Assembly (NCBI GenBank): GCA_023424135.1 | Contig: JAFAEH010000360.1 | Span: 1 to 7,430 of the forward strand | Direction: 5' to 3' | Source of the DNA: Actinomycetes bacterium | GTDB taxonomy: Bacteria > Actinomycetota > Actinomycetes > Actinomycetales > Cellulomonadaceae | Length of the DNA stretch: 7,430 nucleotides | Shown: positions 6,357-7,430 of the stretch, piece by piece | How the letters are laid out: each line of letters starts with the position of its first letter | Position numbering within the stretch: the first letter of the stretch is position 1 | Notes under the pieces: generated by a model | What the model saw: only the letters and a program-made list of their open reading frames with translations | Database searches by the model: none | Told to the model about the DNA's origin: nothing | Program-made: the position numbers and the translations under genes

Positions 6357-6482
6357 CCGAGCAGGACGTCGCACGACACCTCGCGCCCGGGCACCGACCC
6401 GGCGGGCATCGCACCGTGCCCGTTCGGGACGAGCGTCGTCGTCACCCGTGCCGGTGGGCGGGTGCGGTGGGACCATGCCGGG

Positions 6483-7430
6483 ATGGGGGACGTCGGACGG
6501 CTGCTCGACGCGGTGGCGGACGCGGCCACGCGCGCCGGGCGCACCGACCTCGTCGAGCGCGTGCGGGTCGCGCACGCGCGTCTGGACGACCCGGCGTTCC
6601 GCGTCGTCGTGTGCGGCGAGTTCAAGAAGGGCAAGAGCTCGCTGGTGAACGGGCTGCTCGGGGCGCGCGTGTGCGCGACCGACGCCGACGTCGCGACGGC
6701 CGTCCCGACGTACGTGCGCTGGGGTGAGCGGGTGGGTGCGCGCGTGCTCGCGGAGGAGCAGCCCGACGCCGCACCGCTCGGGGACGTCGACCCCGCCGAC
6801 GTGCCCTCGGCGTCCACCGGCCACGCGGTGCGCGTCGTCGACCGAGCACCCGTCGGCACGTCGCCACCCGGCACGTCGCCGTCCGGTGCGTCGCCGCCCG
6901 GTGCGTCGCCGTCCGGCACGTCGCCCGGGGACACCGCCGACGCCTCGGCCGCACACCCCGCGCCACCCCCCTCCGGACGTGACCCCGCGGCACCGCGGGC
7001 CGTCGAGATCCGTGTCCCGCGCGAGCTGCTGCGCGGCGGGCTCGTGCTCGTCGACACCCCGGGGATCAGCGGCGGTCTCGCGTCGACGCACGCCGGGGTC
7101 GCGCTGCGCAGCCTCGCGGTCGCCGACGCGCTGCTGTTCGTCACGGACGCGGGGGCCGAGCTGGGTGCAGCCGAGGTCGAGCTGCTGCGCCAGGCGGCGG
7201 TGCTGTGCCCGGTCGTCCTGGTGGCCCTGACGCGCACCGACCTGTTCGCGCACTGGCGGCGCATCCGGGACGCCGACGTGCACCACCTGCGTGTCGCGGG
7301 CGTGCGGGCCGACGTCTACCCGGTGTCGGCGCCGCTGCGGCACGCGGGTCTGCGTGCGCAGGACCGCGCGCTGCTCGCCGAGTCGGGGTACCCGGCGCTC
7401 GCGGCCCGGCTGCTCGACGAGCGGGTGCGG
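6483..7430 (+). CDS. Dynamin-like GTPase, N-terminal part (3'-truncated)
   Basis: The frame from ATG 6483 is open for all 316 codons to the right edge. Residues 1-38 are a helix (MGDVGRLLDAVADAATRAG...). The G1/P-loop is GEFKKGKSSLVNGLL (GxxxxGKS) at about 45-59, G2 lies in DVATAVPTYVRWG, G3 is DTPGI at about 189-193, and G4 is LTRTD at about 245-249. This order and the phrase 'EFKKGKSSLVN' are typical of bacterial dynamin-family proteins, large GTPases that assemble on membranes and remodel or repair them. The stalk and membrane-binding parts would lie beyond the window. Between G2 and G3 there is a low-complexity insert of about 45 residues. No strong Shine-Dalgarno is seen (GGTGGGA at 6466-6472 is the nearest), so the start is moderately certain; an ATG at 6475 is in another frame. 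It is transcribed divergently from the regulator. In actinobacteria such GTPases often occur in pairs near Hsp70-like genes, which cannot be checked here. Confidence 0.85.
   Translation, partial: MGDVGRLLDAVADAATRAGRTDLVERVRVAHARLDDPAFRVVVCGEFKKGKSSLVNGLLGARVCATDADVATAVPTYVRWGERVGARVLAEEQPDAAPLGDVDPADVPSASTGHAVRVVDRAPVGTSPPGTSPSGASPPGASPSGTSPGDTADASAAHPAPPPSGRDPAAPRAVEIRVPRELLRGGLVLVDTPGISGGLASTHAGVALRSLAVADALLFVTDAGAELGAAEVELLRQAAVLCPVVLVALTRTDLFAHWRRIRDADVHHLRVAGVRADVYPVSAPLRHAGLRAQDRALLAESGYPALAARLLDERVR
6855..6929 (+). repeat. 15-bp minisatellite, five copies, inside the GTPase gene
   Basis: Five in-frame 15-bp units start at 6855, 6870, 6885, 6900 and 6915 and encode GTSPP, GTSPS, GASPP, GASPS and GTSPG. 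They differ at few positions (GGC/GGT, ACG/GCG, CCC/TCC). The coded insert, followed by more Ala/Pro/Ser, falls between the G2 region and the DTPG motif of the GTPase and is probably a flexible surface loop. Copy number likely varies between strains. Confidence 0.85.

Noticed and set aside
5093..6727. Plus-strand open frame of 544 codons opposite the regulator and into the GTPase gene
   Set aside because: Runs through the palindrome, the regulator, the repeats and the GTPase start without any domain; a compositional shadow.
5304..7343. Minus-strand open frame of 679 codons spanning regulator, intergenic repeats and GTPase
   Set aside because: Low-complexity Arg-rich translation overlapping two genes with recognisable domains in other frames.

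Overview
The window is very GC-rich with G/C-ending codons, and its protein families (LuxR-type response regulator, dynamin-like GTPase, DUF4157 protein) fit a high-GC actinobacterium. A Cellulomonas-like member of Micrococcales is my best guess from composition and style; that is inference, not a match I could run.

Layout. (1) 1-3596 (+): the 3' part of a very large gene encoding a DUF4157 protein with an HEATH zinc-metallopeptidase motif, a long alpha-helical middle built from about 139-residue diverged tandem repeats, and a C-terminal module of unknown activity. DUF4157 proteins are characteristic companions or cargo of extracellular contractile injection systems (eCIS). The frame is open to the left edge, so the true start lies outside. 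(2) 3701-5071 (+): a bifunctional peptidoglycan hydrolase with an SLT/lysozyme-like domain, an NlpC/P60-type cysteine peptidase domain and five calcium-binding TSP3-type repeats, with no visible signal peptide. It appears to be transcribed as a leaderless mRNA from its own -10 box. (3) 5099-5164: a 22-bp perfect inverted repeat between convergent genes, probably a bidirectional terminator. (4) 5177-6058 (-): a LuxR/NarL-type regulator whose receiver domain has lost the acidic pair and the conserved lysine. (5) 6059-6482: a 424-bp divergent intergenic region with four 11-bp direct repeats, a short hairpin and a tandem duplication of an ~80-bp unit. (6) 6483-7430 (+): the start of a dynamin-like GTPase that runs off the right edge, with a 15-bp minisatellite coding for a Pro/Ser/Gly insert inside its G domain.

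How they may work together. The DUF4157 protein and the hydrolase lie in tandem, and both look like proteins that act outside the cytoplasm without a Sec signal (the DUF4157 N-terminus is not visible). This fits the edge of an eCIS locus, where one protein is a cargo or effector and the other remodels peptidoglycan, as effector or for particle release. The phosphorylation-independent-looking regulator converges on this pair and could be the local regulator. The GTPase probably belongs to a separate unit. No eCIS sheath, tube or baseplate gene is inside the window, so the eCIS link rests on DUF4157 alone.
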